From Osmia lignaria lignaria (Eukaryota > Arthropoda > Insecta > Hymenoptera > Megachilidae): 64,000 bases of DNA. Positions 15,401 through 29,400 of the stretch are shown here, piece by piece. The stretch lies in the NCBI RefSeq assembly GCF_051020975.1, contig NC_135041.1, positions 6,956,256 to 7,020,255 on the forward strand, written 5' to 3'. A program made the translations under genes and the position numbers. How positions within the stretch are numbered: the stretch's first letter is position 1; the number at the start of each line of letters is the position of its first letter. The notes under the pieces were generated by a model that was not told where the DNA came from, made no database searches, and worked only from the letters and a program-made list of their open reading frames with translations.

Positions 15401-18400
15401 GTTTGCACATTTGGTAAAATATTTATAAAATCTGGGACACTAGGGATGGAAAAAAATAACTAGTTAAAAAGTAATTTGTTTTAGTTACCTTTGAGTAATT
15501 AATTCATTCAGTTACTTTGTGGACACCCTGTACACTTGGCCCTTTTTCTCCAATGTGTGAAACGCGATTCGAATCCGTTCAAAAAACTTCCTCACGATCG
15601 AATCGCGAATTTTTTTCTCCTTTTACCACGATCGAACCGGTCTTGCATGAAACGCATCGGGAAGCTGCGTGAAGGATACCTTTCGAAAGGGCGAGGCCGA
15701 ATTTAACCACACCAAAGGACAGGTAAAAGCGTTACACGGGAAGAACCTACCAGTGTTCGCAAGATAACCGGTACACCGGCGCACGGTACCTATAGGTATA
15801 TAATGCCAAGACCATAAACGTACTTTTTATTCCTTTTCCAAGAGAGCAACGCTTCGTGGTCCCGTTATGTCGGCGAACTGCCGAAGGAGGGTCCAAAGAG
15901 AACCGACCAGCATCTTGCGGAACGTTCGAAACGCTTTCGGAAGCGGTGACCATCGTACGAAACGATTTTAAAATTAAGCGTATCGCAATATATTCTACCG
16001 TTGGGCTGAATTTCTTTGATTGTATCATTCCAGCGAAATAGGTGGAACAAATATTTATAAAAAAATTTTATAAAAAATAGGGAAAGAAAAGCAAACTATA
16101 TGTTAAGGGTAAAAGAAAGTATAACAAAATATATAAAAATGGAAAATGATATTTACAACTAAAACAAGGATATATCAAATAATTCGCCATTTTTATGACT
16201 CTAATGGCGGACCGATTTTAAAAACTATACGTACATTCATTGTACGTACAAGAATGTAGCTGTGGCAGCAGATCTACCTTGCTTTATATCACTCTTTATG
16301 CAAATTAATTAACCTTAACATAGTTACAAATACCGTGCATCGTTATTTATACTTGAGTGCTAGAAACTTAACCTCAAAACGCAAACCTCACATCAACACT
16401 TTAGTCTTCTTTTTCTTTTGAACCCTAAGCAATATTCTTACAAAAAGTGAAAAAATGCCAAAGAAAATTTTGAAGATTTACCGAAATCTATCGATCATTC
16501 GTACCATCATGGTCGAGGAAATCTAATAACGAGGTGTAAGTATATACGATGTTGGAACGCGATAAATATGATCGGTGAAAGTTCATGCAAGTTAATCGGG
16601 AGGATGTCATGCTGGAAGATTGACATTTCGCGAAGTTACGATTACCCTCGGCGAGACAAGCCGTGGCAGGTTCGGTTGAACGCGGAAGGAATAGTAACGG
16701 GGCTGTTTCGAGCATCGCAAAACGTTGCGACACACCGCGTCGCGTCGACGCAATTGGGTCAAAGTGGTGCAGTCACGAAGGTGGCCAGCCGAGGTTTCAG
16801 CGACACTGCAGTAATCGTGCATTTAACCGTGTACACAGAGCGGGCCTCCATGAGAATAGTTGCGGCCGAAGGGCTGTTCCAGAAACGGTGCCACGAACAA
16901 AGGAACCACGTGTATGCCCGTCGCGCTTCTGCGCTCGTATCGTGTGACCCGTCCACTTTCTCACTCTCTATGTTCTTCTATTTTACTCTAACCCTTTTGT
17001 CGTTGTTATACGCATATGTACGTGCCTCTTTGAACATACGATTGGCTGAATGAACCCGACCGTTTGCGTGTCAAAGCAAAGCAACGGAAAGGTGTCACGC
17101 GCCTACCGAAAGCCATCCCGTTCGATCGTAAAACCCTTCAAACGGATTGCAACAATAGTAATGCACGGCTTTGATAAACTAAATGTTTGCGATAGACGTG
17201 GAAATGATGTCAATGAGACATAACGAGCGCATATTGAATGGTCGGCAGCGTCGGATTAAGAGGATGTCTAATGGGGGTTATAGCTTCTATCCAAGAGCTC
17301 CATTATAAACTTTCTATTTACTATCTCAAAAAGATATTCAATGCAATATTTTAACTGCTGCCTTTCTGTTTAGGATTAATTTTCAACTTTTCAACCTAGT
17401 TTGTCAACTAAGGGATCCTCAAAGGTGTGATAATCCCAGGTTCCAAAAATCTTAACGCGCTCCTGATTTATGAAATTTAAAAATTTGAAAGTTTTAAAAG
17501 GCTAAATTGTACAGAATTAACCGTAAATAAGAAAGAAAATTCATATCATCTTTTACCGAAATACTAATTAATAAATTAGATTCCTATATATTGACGAAGT
17601 TGAAAATGTTTGATTAAATTATTAACTGAACGAGTTTGATATAATTGGAATCGGATCGAAGGAGTTTGCGGCTGGTAGTAGGTATGAAATTCAAAATAGA
17701 TTGATGACTAATGAATGAATAACAATTACTAATGGACGTTCACGCCTATTCAGGAATATCGAGAGCGTGTGGGTTCGAGTTTACGCAAAGCACGTTCGCG
17801 CGATCCGATGAATGAAACACGTAACAGCTATGCAACCGTTCGCCATCAGCTCGCGAAGAAAGCGAACAGCAGAATCCCTGGATCCATAAGATCATGCCCA
17901 TTAGCGAATATAGTTACTCCGGCGTGGAATTTATGATCTCTCCGTCCGCCGATCGTGTCGTAATAGGCGTACTATATTTCTCCATTGGCGGGCTTCTTAA
18001 TAACATCGATTCGTAATAGTTAGACGGTCGAGGGACTTCGAGAAGCGTGCAACTTCAATATTGGCGAACCGCTAATAACAAATTTTGAAGAATTACCCCG
18101 GCTGAACTTGCTCGAAGAATCTCACGATTTTTCTCCGTCTACTGATTCATCGATCGTTCTACTATAATTCTAAGGTAACTTCTATGATCATTTTAAAGCA
18201 CCTGACAGATTTATGGTAATGGTACAAGATGATTTGAAACAGAGAGCTTTATTACATGTAATTTGTTTGATTAATAATTAAGGACGCGCTCGAATTTTCG
18301 CTTAATAATAACTGTTACGGTTTAAATCTTATATAACATAGACGATCGAATGATAGCATCGAACTTCGAAGAAATCTACGATCAAAGGCCGAATGTTTTC

Positions 18401-19364
18401 ATATCAAAAACGAATTTAATCTAACACGATAAAAAAAAAACGTTGATAAGGGAATGTCTTAAATTAAAGAAATATCGCGTGCGATACTTTGCATCAAAGT
18501 TTCCCAAGACTGCAGCTAGTTAAGATGTAAAATCGTAATTTGTGCTTCGTAAGGCACGTCGGTAAAGAGATTTAAAAAAGGGGTAACGTGTTCGAGGTGG
18601 ACAAAAAAGGGACCGTTCCAACGAAACGTGTAGCGATAAAATCGAGCGTGATGCATTCCGTGTCGTCCGTTTTGAAATATGAAAGAATACAATCTGACGA
18701 GGGAAAAACGTAACCGTCTAGTTATTACGCTCGAAGCGACAATAGAAGTCGACGTGGCCTTTCAACGGAACCGCCGCGCTGGTACTTTCTCGTTAAGTTC
18801 GCGTTTGCCAAAGAAAAAGTTAATTTGAATATTCCGTCAGGGAGGTTCTGCGAGCATGGCAAGGTCGAAGCGCGTATTCGAAAATTTTATGCATAAATTA
18901 TGTGACTGGTATCGGAACGGATTTCATAAATATTAATACGAACGAAGGAAAAATTCATCCCCTCTGCTATTTCGTTCCCTTTTGTTCGGGAATCGAAATA
19001 CATTTCCGTGCACCTTGTGCCACAATGAAACGTGGGATAAGGCCGGGTCTAGGTAAAAGGGAATCCAGCCCCTTATGGAAAATTTCAGTGATCTTGGGGC
19101 TACATTAAACGTGAATCATGTATCACGGTAAGAAAAATTTCTGTTCCAACGTAAGGTTCCTTTATGGATGGATTTGCTTGCATTATTAAACAAGCACACG
19201 TGGTATATTTTTTTGCTATCGAGAAACATTTGTTCAAATACTCTAGTGCTGCATTCTTCTCGTAGCTATTCATACCGCGTTGTTTATCGAAGGGATCGTG
19301 AGTAATGGTTAAACGAATCATAATTTATGATTCCTTCTTATATTTCAATAATTTTAACTGAAAT

Positions 19365-19551
19365 CATTGACGTAACTAGGTTTTTATTCTGGGATGGGCT
19401 AGACCTCTCCGAAATTCTGAAACTCTGTAAATTTGAGATTTGTAAGTTCTAAAAAATTCAAATTTTGCACTTATGATATTTTAAAATTATTTGAATTAGA
19501 AAAGCTTCCACATATTGGGGAGATCTAGGCCCCCAGCTAGTTACGCCAGTG
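19365..19551. mobile_element. 187-bp hAT-like inverted-repeat element
   Basis: The left end CATTGACGTAACTAGG and the reverse complement of the right end, CACTGGCGTAACTAGC, pair, and a second inverted pair (GGGCTAGACCTCTCC with GGGCCTAGATCTCCCC) follows inside. CAGTGGCGTA-type ends are seen in hAT-like non-autonomous elements. No clean 8-bp target duplication was identified. Confidence 0.5.
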
Positions 19552-19772
19552 AAACTAAAATTTAAAAAGAAACTAAATAAAAATCTGATCCTTAATGGAT
19601 TAAACGTTCAAGAACATCGTTAAGTGTATTGAAAAAAATTCGATGAGTTATCCTTTCGAAGGATCCCGATATAGCAATCTGGATAGACCATTAATTCGCC
19701 CTCGATCCTTCGATAAACGATGAATTAAAAGAAACGGTGGTGCAAGAGAGAGAGAGAAGAAGGAGAACTCAC

Positions 19773-19949
19773 CCTGTGAGGCGCCCGAAGAAGTCGATGC
19801 ACCGCTGCGAGCTGGTTAATTAGTGGCAAGGTCGCGCTGAAGGTGTGCACAGGAGGTCTAGGTGGCTCCGGATAGGAGCTCGCATAAGCGAACGGATCGA
19901 CGTCATTCAGGTACTGAACTCGGCACGTCAGAGACATCTCGCCGGTCGT
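19773..19949 (-). CDS. Fhos: Fhos exon: FHOD head, conserved N-terminus
   Basis: It encodes TTGE followed by MSLTCRVQYLNDVDPF, then a Pro-rich turn (PEPPRPPVHTF), LPLINQLAAVHRLLRAPHR, and a phase-0 donor (AGG then GTGAGT). This matches the start of human FHOD1/FHOD3 and fly Fhos, where the segment opens the GTPase-binding domain upstream of FH3. The short-isoform ATG is at 19937. The frame stays open upstream into a poorer-context ATG at 20054, so MSL is the preferred start. For the long isoform the acceptor is the AG ending at 19950. It has a weak pyrimidine tract, but it keeps phase 0 with the exon ending at 25861. Confidence 0.9.
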
Positions 19950-20387
19950 CTGTTTCTCGGCCCGTTTATGGCCGATTGTTGTCCGATATAAGCCTTTCTT
20001 TCCTTTCCTCGATCCAAACAAGGCGAGCACACACACACAGTGAGAGAAACGCAAACGGCGTGTTTTACGCTCGCGGCCTCACGGCGGACCGCACGACCGC
20101 TTTACGCGAACGCACGAACCAGTTCGTCGTAGCGCCGATTTATTTTCATTCGAGTTTGCCGGTTGCAACCCGAGAAAACGAACCTCGACTGGCTCTTCTA
20201 TCCTCTCTTTCTCGTTCACGGTTAGGTACCTTCCTTTTTACCCTCGTCTCTTTCTTCCTCTTCAAGTTCCATTCGCGTCTACCCGGCCCTGACGACGAAA
20301 CAGAAGCTCACGTGAATACCTTGATCGCGGTGAACCGATATTCTCTTTCTTCTACCACGTTTCCGTCTTCTTCGTTTTATTGTGAAC

Positions 20388-20421
<34 letters not shown>

Positions 20422-23400
20422 GGAAGGTTGACGATGAACGAACGTGAAAAGCTGCCGATTTATTTTCGTCAGACCGTCGACGGAGGTTCGTGACGAGAAA
20501 AGAAAACTCGGATGTTTCGTCTTCCTAGTTTTTCGCGCTCTTCCATCGATCGCTCGACTTTCAGTATGCGTATCTGGAAATTGGTTTACAATGGTAACGT
20601 GAATGATTGTTGACGCTCAGTCTTTTATCGATAAATGAAATATTGTTTTATTTGACTGTCGGATATCAGATCGCTGATTTTGAAATGTAGGAAGTTTGAC
20701 ATGGTTCGATGCCATAGAAGTGATACGAAATGGCACTTGTGATACAATTTGAACTGTTCAAATTAACTCAGCACCTTTAGCATTACGCCTTCTGAATTGC
20801 TATTTCAAATTTGAATATTTTCTCACGCTTATGTGCATTTAAAAAGTGGCATAATTTACTATGATCTTTTAAATCTTTAATCGTCCCATATTCAAATAGC
20901 TATTATTTATTTCTAAGCATCTATTTCTATTTCTAATTATAATATTGAAAATGACACCACAGAAAAAGCTGGTGAAGATCCTCTCTAGAATCTTCAAATT
21001 TCTTTAAAAATTCGTCTTCAAAATTATTCAAATAGTTTTACAACCCCGTTCCAAATTGATATGGCCTAAGTGCCATTTTATGGTACCTTTATGTCATCGA
21101 ATCGCATCAGACTTCCCATATCTTTCGAAATCCACCATTTGATATACAACAATCTAATAAATTGTTTGATCTTGTTGCCTTGCCGTTTGATCTCGTTAAG
21201 AGGAATATGATAGAACGAGGGGCAACGATGTAAATGGCACCCGATATATTTTAGTATTTACGCGTGAAAGTGACATTGCTGGAACCGTAACAACCTCTGA
21301 CTTCGAGAGAGTCCATGTGAATAAGAAACCACGTCGTTTTCAGTCGGTCGACGACCTTTAGATTTTCCTTTCACTCGTCTCTGTTGGCCTGTCGACCGAA
21401 ACTGGAAGGAACGGAAGAAGTTGTTTTCATTTATCGTCAAGGTTACGAACACTTGAACCATAAGACCGGGATTTTATTAACTCGTATCAGAAAGCAGTTA
21501 CACGTGAAACGTAAATACGTTACAGATTTGGCGATGGAATTTAATTGAGTATGATGTTCATTAATAAATCTTTGAAAGAAAGAAATTAAAATAGTACTCG
21601 AGATACTAGCTTCTATAAAGTATAAGAGGGATTTTGAAAATCATAAATGCTTAGAATATGCTATAGAAATAAAATTGTCTATAGAACTCATGTACTTGCG
21701 CTAAATAAATGAGTGTAATTATGGTATTTAATAAGTGTAAATAAGGGTAATTAAAGTTTTTAATGAATGTAAATCAAGATATTTACGTCTATAGTAATTA
21801 GAACACTTAACAAGTGTAAATTGAATTATTTATATTATCATTATTAGCACTTATTACTCGTATTAATTAAGGTATTTACACCTATTTATTCTATCATATG
21901 GGCTTGAAAATTTTGTGAACAGTTAACTTTCAGACATAGATATATAGGGTATCTAGCGAAACTGGGTCATGTTAGGAACGATGGAAAAATTTGGAGCATC
22001 ATGTAACATATTTTAATTTCAAAATATCATTCATGTCATTCGTTTTTTAAAGAATCGACACGGGTAAAAAGAAATATACAATTCCGTTTAAAAAACTGAA
22101 GATGACCTTGAAATGTTTGAAACGCCTTCACTTCGACACCGTTTAGTTATGCCCACTGATATTCTGTTTTGTATCTATCATCTACTATTTTAGAACTGCA
22201 GCTTGACTCATTTATACTGTACCAAAAGAATAACATTAAACGAAATGCGTATATTCCATCACTGCTTCAAAAGAGGAAGATGAAAATGCGAGTTGCCTGG
22301 TTATCCTGTTTCGTGTTTGGTGAGAGGAATCGTGGAATCACGAGAAAATCGTCGTTCGAGTGGAATGAATTTACAAAGTGTCAATTATCAACGCATGCCA
22401 ACCCGTCTCGTCAACCTCTCGAATTCGCATTGTTCTTGGCCGTTGCACGGGCTAGCTCCTCTGCGAACCGGCTCGATGGTGCAGCACAGAGAAAAAGGGA
22501 GGAAAGAGATGAAGATAAAGAGAGAAATAGGGAATAAGAGTGAAAGAGAAAAAGGGATGGAGAACTGTTAGGTAGAGAGACAGGGAAAAGGTGAAAGAGA
22601 AAAGGAAACAGTGCGAGAAGAGGAAGGAGGGAAATGAGGGGGAGGGAGATAGAAGGGAAAACGAGTCTGCGCCATGCCACGAATGTAATCGTGCCTGTAG
22701 TCGACGAAAGATTCACGATCAAGATGCGATCGTAAGGTAAGATCGTGCCCAAGAGGATTTCCAAACTCGTCTGAATCAACAAATCCACCGTGGACCAATG
22801 TTTTCGCGCTTACTCCGAACGATTCCATTATTTTACAAACCGATGCCAAGTTTTCCCGTACCTCGTTCCTGCTTTCTCTATCAATTTCGCACGTCAGTCG
22901 ACTTTCGTTAGATATACGGAACCTTGGACTCGAAGGTTCATGAAAAGTTCTAACAAATTCGCGCCATTTCCAGAAAACCGTCTAACGTGTAAATATAATA
23001 TAACAAGACGACGCATGCGATTGGTCTATTTTTGAAGCAATCCAGAGGAACAGGATCGATACACCAATCGCAGCGCCAATATTTATTAGGTACACGCGGC
23101 GAACGGTGGAATCGAACCACGTTAAAGGATTCCTAACCCCAATGTGTCAAAATTCGCACGTTTTCGTTGATGCTCCAAAAAGTACTCTACATTTCAATTA
23201 AGTTTGATAGTTCAACAGAAAATATGATTCTGGCGCGTAAAAGAAGTCTTATGTATCATGAAAAAATGCAACAACAGCGCCACAATGACAGTTCCGTTAA
23301 TGTCACTTTCAAGCGTACGATCAAAATAGTAAATCAAATTTCACGTTACCTGTGACTCCGATCAGTCAATGTTTGAACACCATTCATGTCGTTCGTTGAT

Positions 23401-26400
23401 TTTAATATTTGATTTTTCGATGGACAAAGGCCGGGCACGACGAACGAAAAGTATATACAGTAAACGAATCGGAGTCTGCGCGACAAAAACTCACGCCGTG
23501 CGAGCGCGAACGACACGCGCGCTTCCCGCGCACGGAAACGCGCGTCACCTTTCCTCGCGGTCGCGTATGACACTCGTTAAGAAACACACACTGACGATAG
23601 TCACGCGACGAAGTAACGCGAAAAGAAGAAGGAAACAGAGAGAATCGAACGAAAAGGACACGGTACCGGCAACGTATCTTACTTCCCGAGCGGTCGCCGC
23701 GATACTGAGCGCCACGGACACCTGTCGCCGCTAAGGCGACAGTGGCGCCTCCATGCGGTCAACCCCCTCCCTACTTTAGCGCGTATTCAAAGAGCACCCC
23801 GGAACCGTCGCATAAATAAAGATAATATTTACCGTCTTTATTACTGTAACTGCTGTTTATCTCAGCTGTTAACGTGATTATGTTCTGATAAAAGTATGAT
23901 AATACTGCTGCAACTCTATTGGCATATGCGATAAAAGAAAGATAATTATTATCGGAGTTGTTTCAAATCGGTTAATCCGGATATTTTTAATGTTTTTGAA
24001 GTTAAATTATCATTAGTTAAGTGTCATTAAGTTAAAGTGTCATTAAATAAAATATCATTTTCCTCGTAAAATTCCATTTTCAATAACATATTTTGTTATT
24101 AAATTGTATTTATGTTTAAATTAATCTCAATGTAGTTAATTATGTGAAATCTATACTTGCATCAAATTGAAGAATTATTATATTTCTACCTATACTACAC
24201 GCTATATAAAGTATTATTATTATTATTTTTTTTTTTTTTTTTTGTTTGTGAAATAAAAATGTCCAAAAGTAAACCAACTACATTTTTCAAAGAAAGCATA
24301 AAGTGGTTTTGCGGTTAGAAAAGAATTAGAAAACAGGTCGCGTGCTTTTTTCAGCAACGAGGTCCTGTGTAAACTTACAAACACAAATATACCGCTTCAT
24401 GGACGGTCCGTTGTTTCGCGGTCAACCAAAAACTGGCAATATTGTCGTCAAACAAACTTTATCCAGCCAGCCGGAATGACCTCTTTCCAGGAGTCTGTTC
24501 CGTCTGTCTCCTACCCTTCCCTTTTTTCGATTTTTCGTAAGATAGCAGGGCTTTTTGCCAGGGAACACAATTTCAGCGGCTCGCTGGCGCGTAGTTTTCA
24601 AGGGTAGAGGTTTCGAGGACGCCGCGATGGGGGAGGCAAATGAAACGGCAGGGATGGTAATTGTGCGGTGAAAAAATAATCAGCTGGCGCAGCACGTAGA
24701 GCGTAACCATAAGTGCGGCTGTGCTCATTGTTGCCTCGACGCTACGAGGGTGACAAGCTCACAAAAGGGGCTGCTGGACCCATAGAAACGTGATGGGAGG
24801 TACGAAGCTACCGCTCGTGCCGGAGGGTGGCACCGTTGCGATAAAATTCTATGGTGTGTCGGGAAACTGTCAGTGACTCGACAACTTAGAATCGAGAGCA
24901 CAAAGGCTTCGTTGTACGCAAGCTGATCCCCTGTTTTCATCGATGATTTGAAAATTTTGTTGATATACAGGGTGCACTATATAAGTGTCGTCAAATTTTC
25001 ACTTTCCAAGAATTTTATAAATAATTGTATCAAACTAAAACCAGCGCCCGATTAAGGCTAGGTTTAAGAGGGCCACACTTACCAAGGGTAAAATTCTCTA
25101 TGTTAAAGAATAGTGATTGAAATCTTTTTACCATTGTCCTATTTCTTTATAATTAAACAAGTTATTTAATTTCATTTGAAATGAATTTCAATTTTTGGGA
25201 CCAAAATATTTGCTAATTTTTCCCTTATCTTTCATATTCTTCTTCACTAATACGGAGACTATGTCGAGTCTGATTAAAGAAAATACAAGGCTTAATTGAA
25301 GATTCGGTCTGGTTCGACGCTAGCGAGAAAAGTTGCGAGCAGAATGGAAGTGACTGTAGAAGATGCCTTTGTTGACAGCACTTTGCGTGCAAAACGGAAA
25401 GAAAGGAAGAGGTAGTCTGAAGCAGAGAAGGGTCTCTTTCGTACATCCCTCATGAGAAACAATAATGTCGCGCGCACTTCCACTCCTCCCGATGTCGCCA
25501 ACCCTCTTCTCTCGTCTTTGTTCGTCTGGCTTTTTTCGAGTGCGCTTCGTCCTATCCAGCGCCGCCTATACAACCTTTCTTCAGCTACTGATCATGAAAA
25601 AAATCGCAGGCGAATGGCGAAAACGAAGGAACGCGCGACTGGAAAGGTAGAAAGGAAGCGGAAGTTTTGTCATTTGTTTCGCGTTCCCTGTTCCTTGCCG
25701 CGCGTTCGCGCGGACTTTTTTTTTTTTTAGTGGAGTAATGAAACTTCAACGAAACGTTCCAAAGAAAATTATCACTAAGTCTAAGTCGTAATAAGAGAAA
25801 CAAATATTAACCTTTTAAAGGTGACGAATGCTTAAAGCTTGAAGAATTATAAAAACTTACCGGAATGTAGCCATCGGGTTGTGGTCTCTCGTTGTCCCTG
25901 AAGAAAATCGTTCAATTATAAATCAAACATCGACGAAGTGTCCAGGTTCGATTATCGACACGAAACATACCGATGTCGTCGTTGTATCACCGGTGTCTTG
26001 GGTGTGCTATCGTGAATGATCACTTGGGTGGCATCGATCTCCTCGCATTCTGAACTCTCTTCGTCGGTATCTGCGCGAATAACAAAGTCGATATCTCAAG
26101 TGTCAGTAAAATAATCACCTATTCGTAATTGAGTAATCCAGTGTGATCGTTAATTCAATGTTCTAAGTGGCTCCATAGGTAGTTAGCAATTAGCGAGGGT
26201 TATGGGTTCGTTATTTCTCAACGCCCAGTAACCCAAATTTCCTTTCATCAGGGGAATTACGATCAGCGAAATCTGTTCGTGCGAACTGCTCCCTAATCCT
26301 GTCAACTTCCCTTTTCAATACCCTGCGTGTACGTGTGTGTATACCCACGATTCAGCACCCATCGGTCCAGCATACCGCAATTCCCAAAAGGAACGATTCC

Positions 26401-29400
26401 ATTGATTCTCTTCAAAGGGACGCCGTTCTCTCGTTAACAGATCCAGTTTCCAACTATTCCAAAGCCACTGGTGTATTCGATGCAGCTGGTAAATCGACTA
26501 GCAACCCACGGACGCGCACACGATCGATTGTAAATCGTGTTAAATTCGTTCGGAACTCACCCTCTTCGATGGGCTCGCGTTTACGAATGCGAGACAAGAC
26601 AGGACTGGGACAGAGGTTGCTCGTGTCACCCAACAGGTCATCGATGTTAGTGTGCTCGCCGATGAATAGCGGTAACGTGGAGGGTCGTTTCCTTGGTGAC
26701 GATCTTCGGGGTGTTGGTTGCACGTTGTCGTAAGGCGAGTCGCGTCCCCCGTAATTGTCTGGTGGATCGGGAGGATTTTCTACCTGCGAAATGCACATAC
26801 TTCCTTGTAATCAAATGAATCATCGATGGATATCTTCATTGACGTAATTATAATCTTTGGATAGAATGGACAAGGTTCCTTATTTTTATTAACAGTCTCA
26901 AGTGTTTGATATCTTGCATTACGCAACATTACAATTTGAGAACTTGAGAATTTAGAAATTTAGAAATTTGAAAATTTGAGAGTTTAAAAATTTGGAAATT
27001 CGAGAATTTAGGAGTATGAGAATATTTGAGAATTTGGAATTTAAACTTTAGAAATTTAAGAATTTGAGAAGTTGAAAATTTGGGAATTTGAGAATTTTAT
27101 AATATTAGAATCGTGATGTCAAAGTATCGATAGCTTAAACCAAGATTCTCTTCCAGCCATTAAAGCACCCTCTCAATTTCTTAATCAAAAGCAAAACACT
27201 TGATCGAGGCGAGCAAACGACTATATTTTCTCGCCACGAGCAAACACGCGAACTTAAAGATTTATCGCGGCAGATATTATCAGGGCGTAGCATCGTCTCG
27301 TCAGTTATAGGTCGTTAAATGAATAATGCAGGATATATGATCACTTTACCCCTTCGGGACTGGCGCGATCCCCGAGTGGCTCGTCAGGCGGAGGTGGCGG
27401 AAATTCGATAGGGAATCTAGAGAGGCTTCTCTTCGTGTATATCTCAGGTTCAGGGTTAACGCCAATATCGATTCTCTCAAACGATTCGGACGAGTCCGAT
27501 GTGCTGTTCGAAGTTTCCACTGGAATCTTGACGACACCGTCAGGCACCTTCGACGAACTGTCCATCCACCATGGTTTCTCACCAGACTCGATATGTCTAA
27601 TTTTATTAAACATTCTCCCATAAGACTGACTATCGTCAACTTCGTCCGGGTAATCGTTTATGTTTTCTGCAGTGTCTGTAGTTATAGGAATCACTTCAAT
27701 TCCTTCAGGTACGTTATCAGGATCGTTGCTCATCCACCATGCTCGTTCCCCGGATTGCTGATGTTTGATCCGACTTCTTTTATCGCTGGATCGTGTGCTA
27801 GAACGACTCGATTCTCGTTTCTGAACGGGAGAAGCTGCGGGGAATGGCTTTTTCGAGTCATCCGATGGAACACCGTCGTTCGCGTCCAACCAGCATCCTC
27901 TATCCCCGGATTCTTGCCTCCACCCCGTCGAACACGATGATTTTTTCGATTCCTCCGAGGGATGGCTGTCGTTTCCATCCAACCATCGAGCTCTCTCTCC
28001 AGTATCGTGCATCGAGGCTGTCGAGAAAGATTGTTTCTTCGTCTCCTCCGACGGCCCGCTATCGTTAGAATCTAACCATCGGCCTTTCTCCACCGATTCT
28101 TGTCTCGAAGTCGTCGTCGAGCTCTGTTTCTTAGCCTCCTCCGAGGCTACGCTGTCGTTCGCATCGAACCACCAGGCTCGTTCTTCTGATTCTTGTCTCC
28201 ATACTTTGTATTTAAATTTTCCTGGGAACATAAACAAATTAAGGGAGGTTATTTGCGCGAATGAACGGTGGTTGATCTACCTTCACTTTCACATGAAAGA
28301 ATACGAAACTTTAGAAAATGAACGAGTAACATTTCAATATGATTGCAAAGAAAAATCTAACTTTTCCAGAAAACGTAATAAAATTGGCAAGTTAAGTTCC
28401 CACGTGGCATATTTATAAATCGACCGATCTAAAAACGCAATGGCTGACTCACCATCGTCAGGTAAAGCACCGCTGACGGTCGTTTCTTGGCTAATGTCGT
28501 CGTTACACACGCTTCCTGTTTCGACGCCTTCAGGAACGTTGTCGCAGTTCGGATTCATCCACCAGGGCTGCTCCCCGGAATAATTACGTCTTATCCTCCC
28601 GTTACTCTGTTGCTTTCTCTCCTCGGTTTTCTCCGAGTTCGTGAAGCTGAAACTCTTCGACAAACTCTTCGACAATGACGTACCGTTGTGCTCCGACTTC
28701 TTTACGTCCGTGTTTTCTTCGTTGGAATCCAGCCAACCACCTGATTTACCGGATTCGCTGGAGTCCTGATGCTTATTTTTGAAGAGATTCGTCACTGGAG
28801 CAAGTGCTCGCATCAGGAACGACTTGGCCTCTTCTGTTTTCCCTGAACGATCGCTCCTGGATCTCGGACTGGACGGTGGTCTGGGTGGTTTGTCCATGGT
28901 CAAAGACATTTCATCCGCAGACGAAGCTAAAACACTTGTCCTGGAAGAGCCGGCACTCATTTTTCCCTTCTTCTCGCAGAACGGGGACTTGGACGTTCGT
29001 TTCCTTCGACGTCTCGAGCTGGACCTTATCTGTTGCTCCTCGTCATCTTCCTCGCTGCTCGATGAATTCGAAGAGTTCGATTCGTTACTACTGGAACTCG
29101 ATGTTCCGTTCTCTTCCCGTCTTACAGAAGGTGACTTCGACGTACTTCTCGATTTTTCCGGCCTGAAGGAATTGCCAGTCGAATCACTCTTCGTAATCGT
29201 CTTCGACGTACTCAACGGCATCTTCAGTCTCGATCTGCTCGATTTCACCGAGCCTGAAGAGTCCGAGGTAGCAGCCTGTCGAATCGGTTCGGAATTCGGT
29301 TCGGATTGCGAATCTTGAGAGCTGACGGACACGCTTCGTTGGTTGCTCTTCTTCTTCCTGCTGTACTTGGACCGAGACGGATCACCGTTCTCCATGTTCA

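Larger units (their letters stand above)
1..19772 (-). other. Large Fhos intron; no coding exon recognised
   Basis: The strong donor after the FHOD head exon opens into this stretch. I looked on the minus strand for the next FHOD segment, which in relatives begins with an acidic/Cys motif followed by a tyrosine-leucine-acid run, and did not find it. The DNA is AT-rich with GC-richer islands at about 1.4-1.9, 2.2-2.6, 3.1-3.5, 14.2-14.8, 15.5-16.0, 16.6-17.1 and 18.5-19.1 kb. The open frames in these islands, up to 161 codons, show no family signature or splice context. Relic repeats are listed separately. Confidence 0.6.

Noticed and set aside
16568..17053. 161-codon plus-strand open frame
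   Set aside because: It lies in a GC-richer island where stops are rare. Overlapping frames on both strands are also open, there is no family signature and no splice or promoter context.
19862..20431. 189-codon plus-strand open frame
   Set aside because: It is antisense to the Fhos head exon and its 5' region. It is Ser/Arg-rich from composition and ends in the AG microsatellite.
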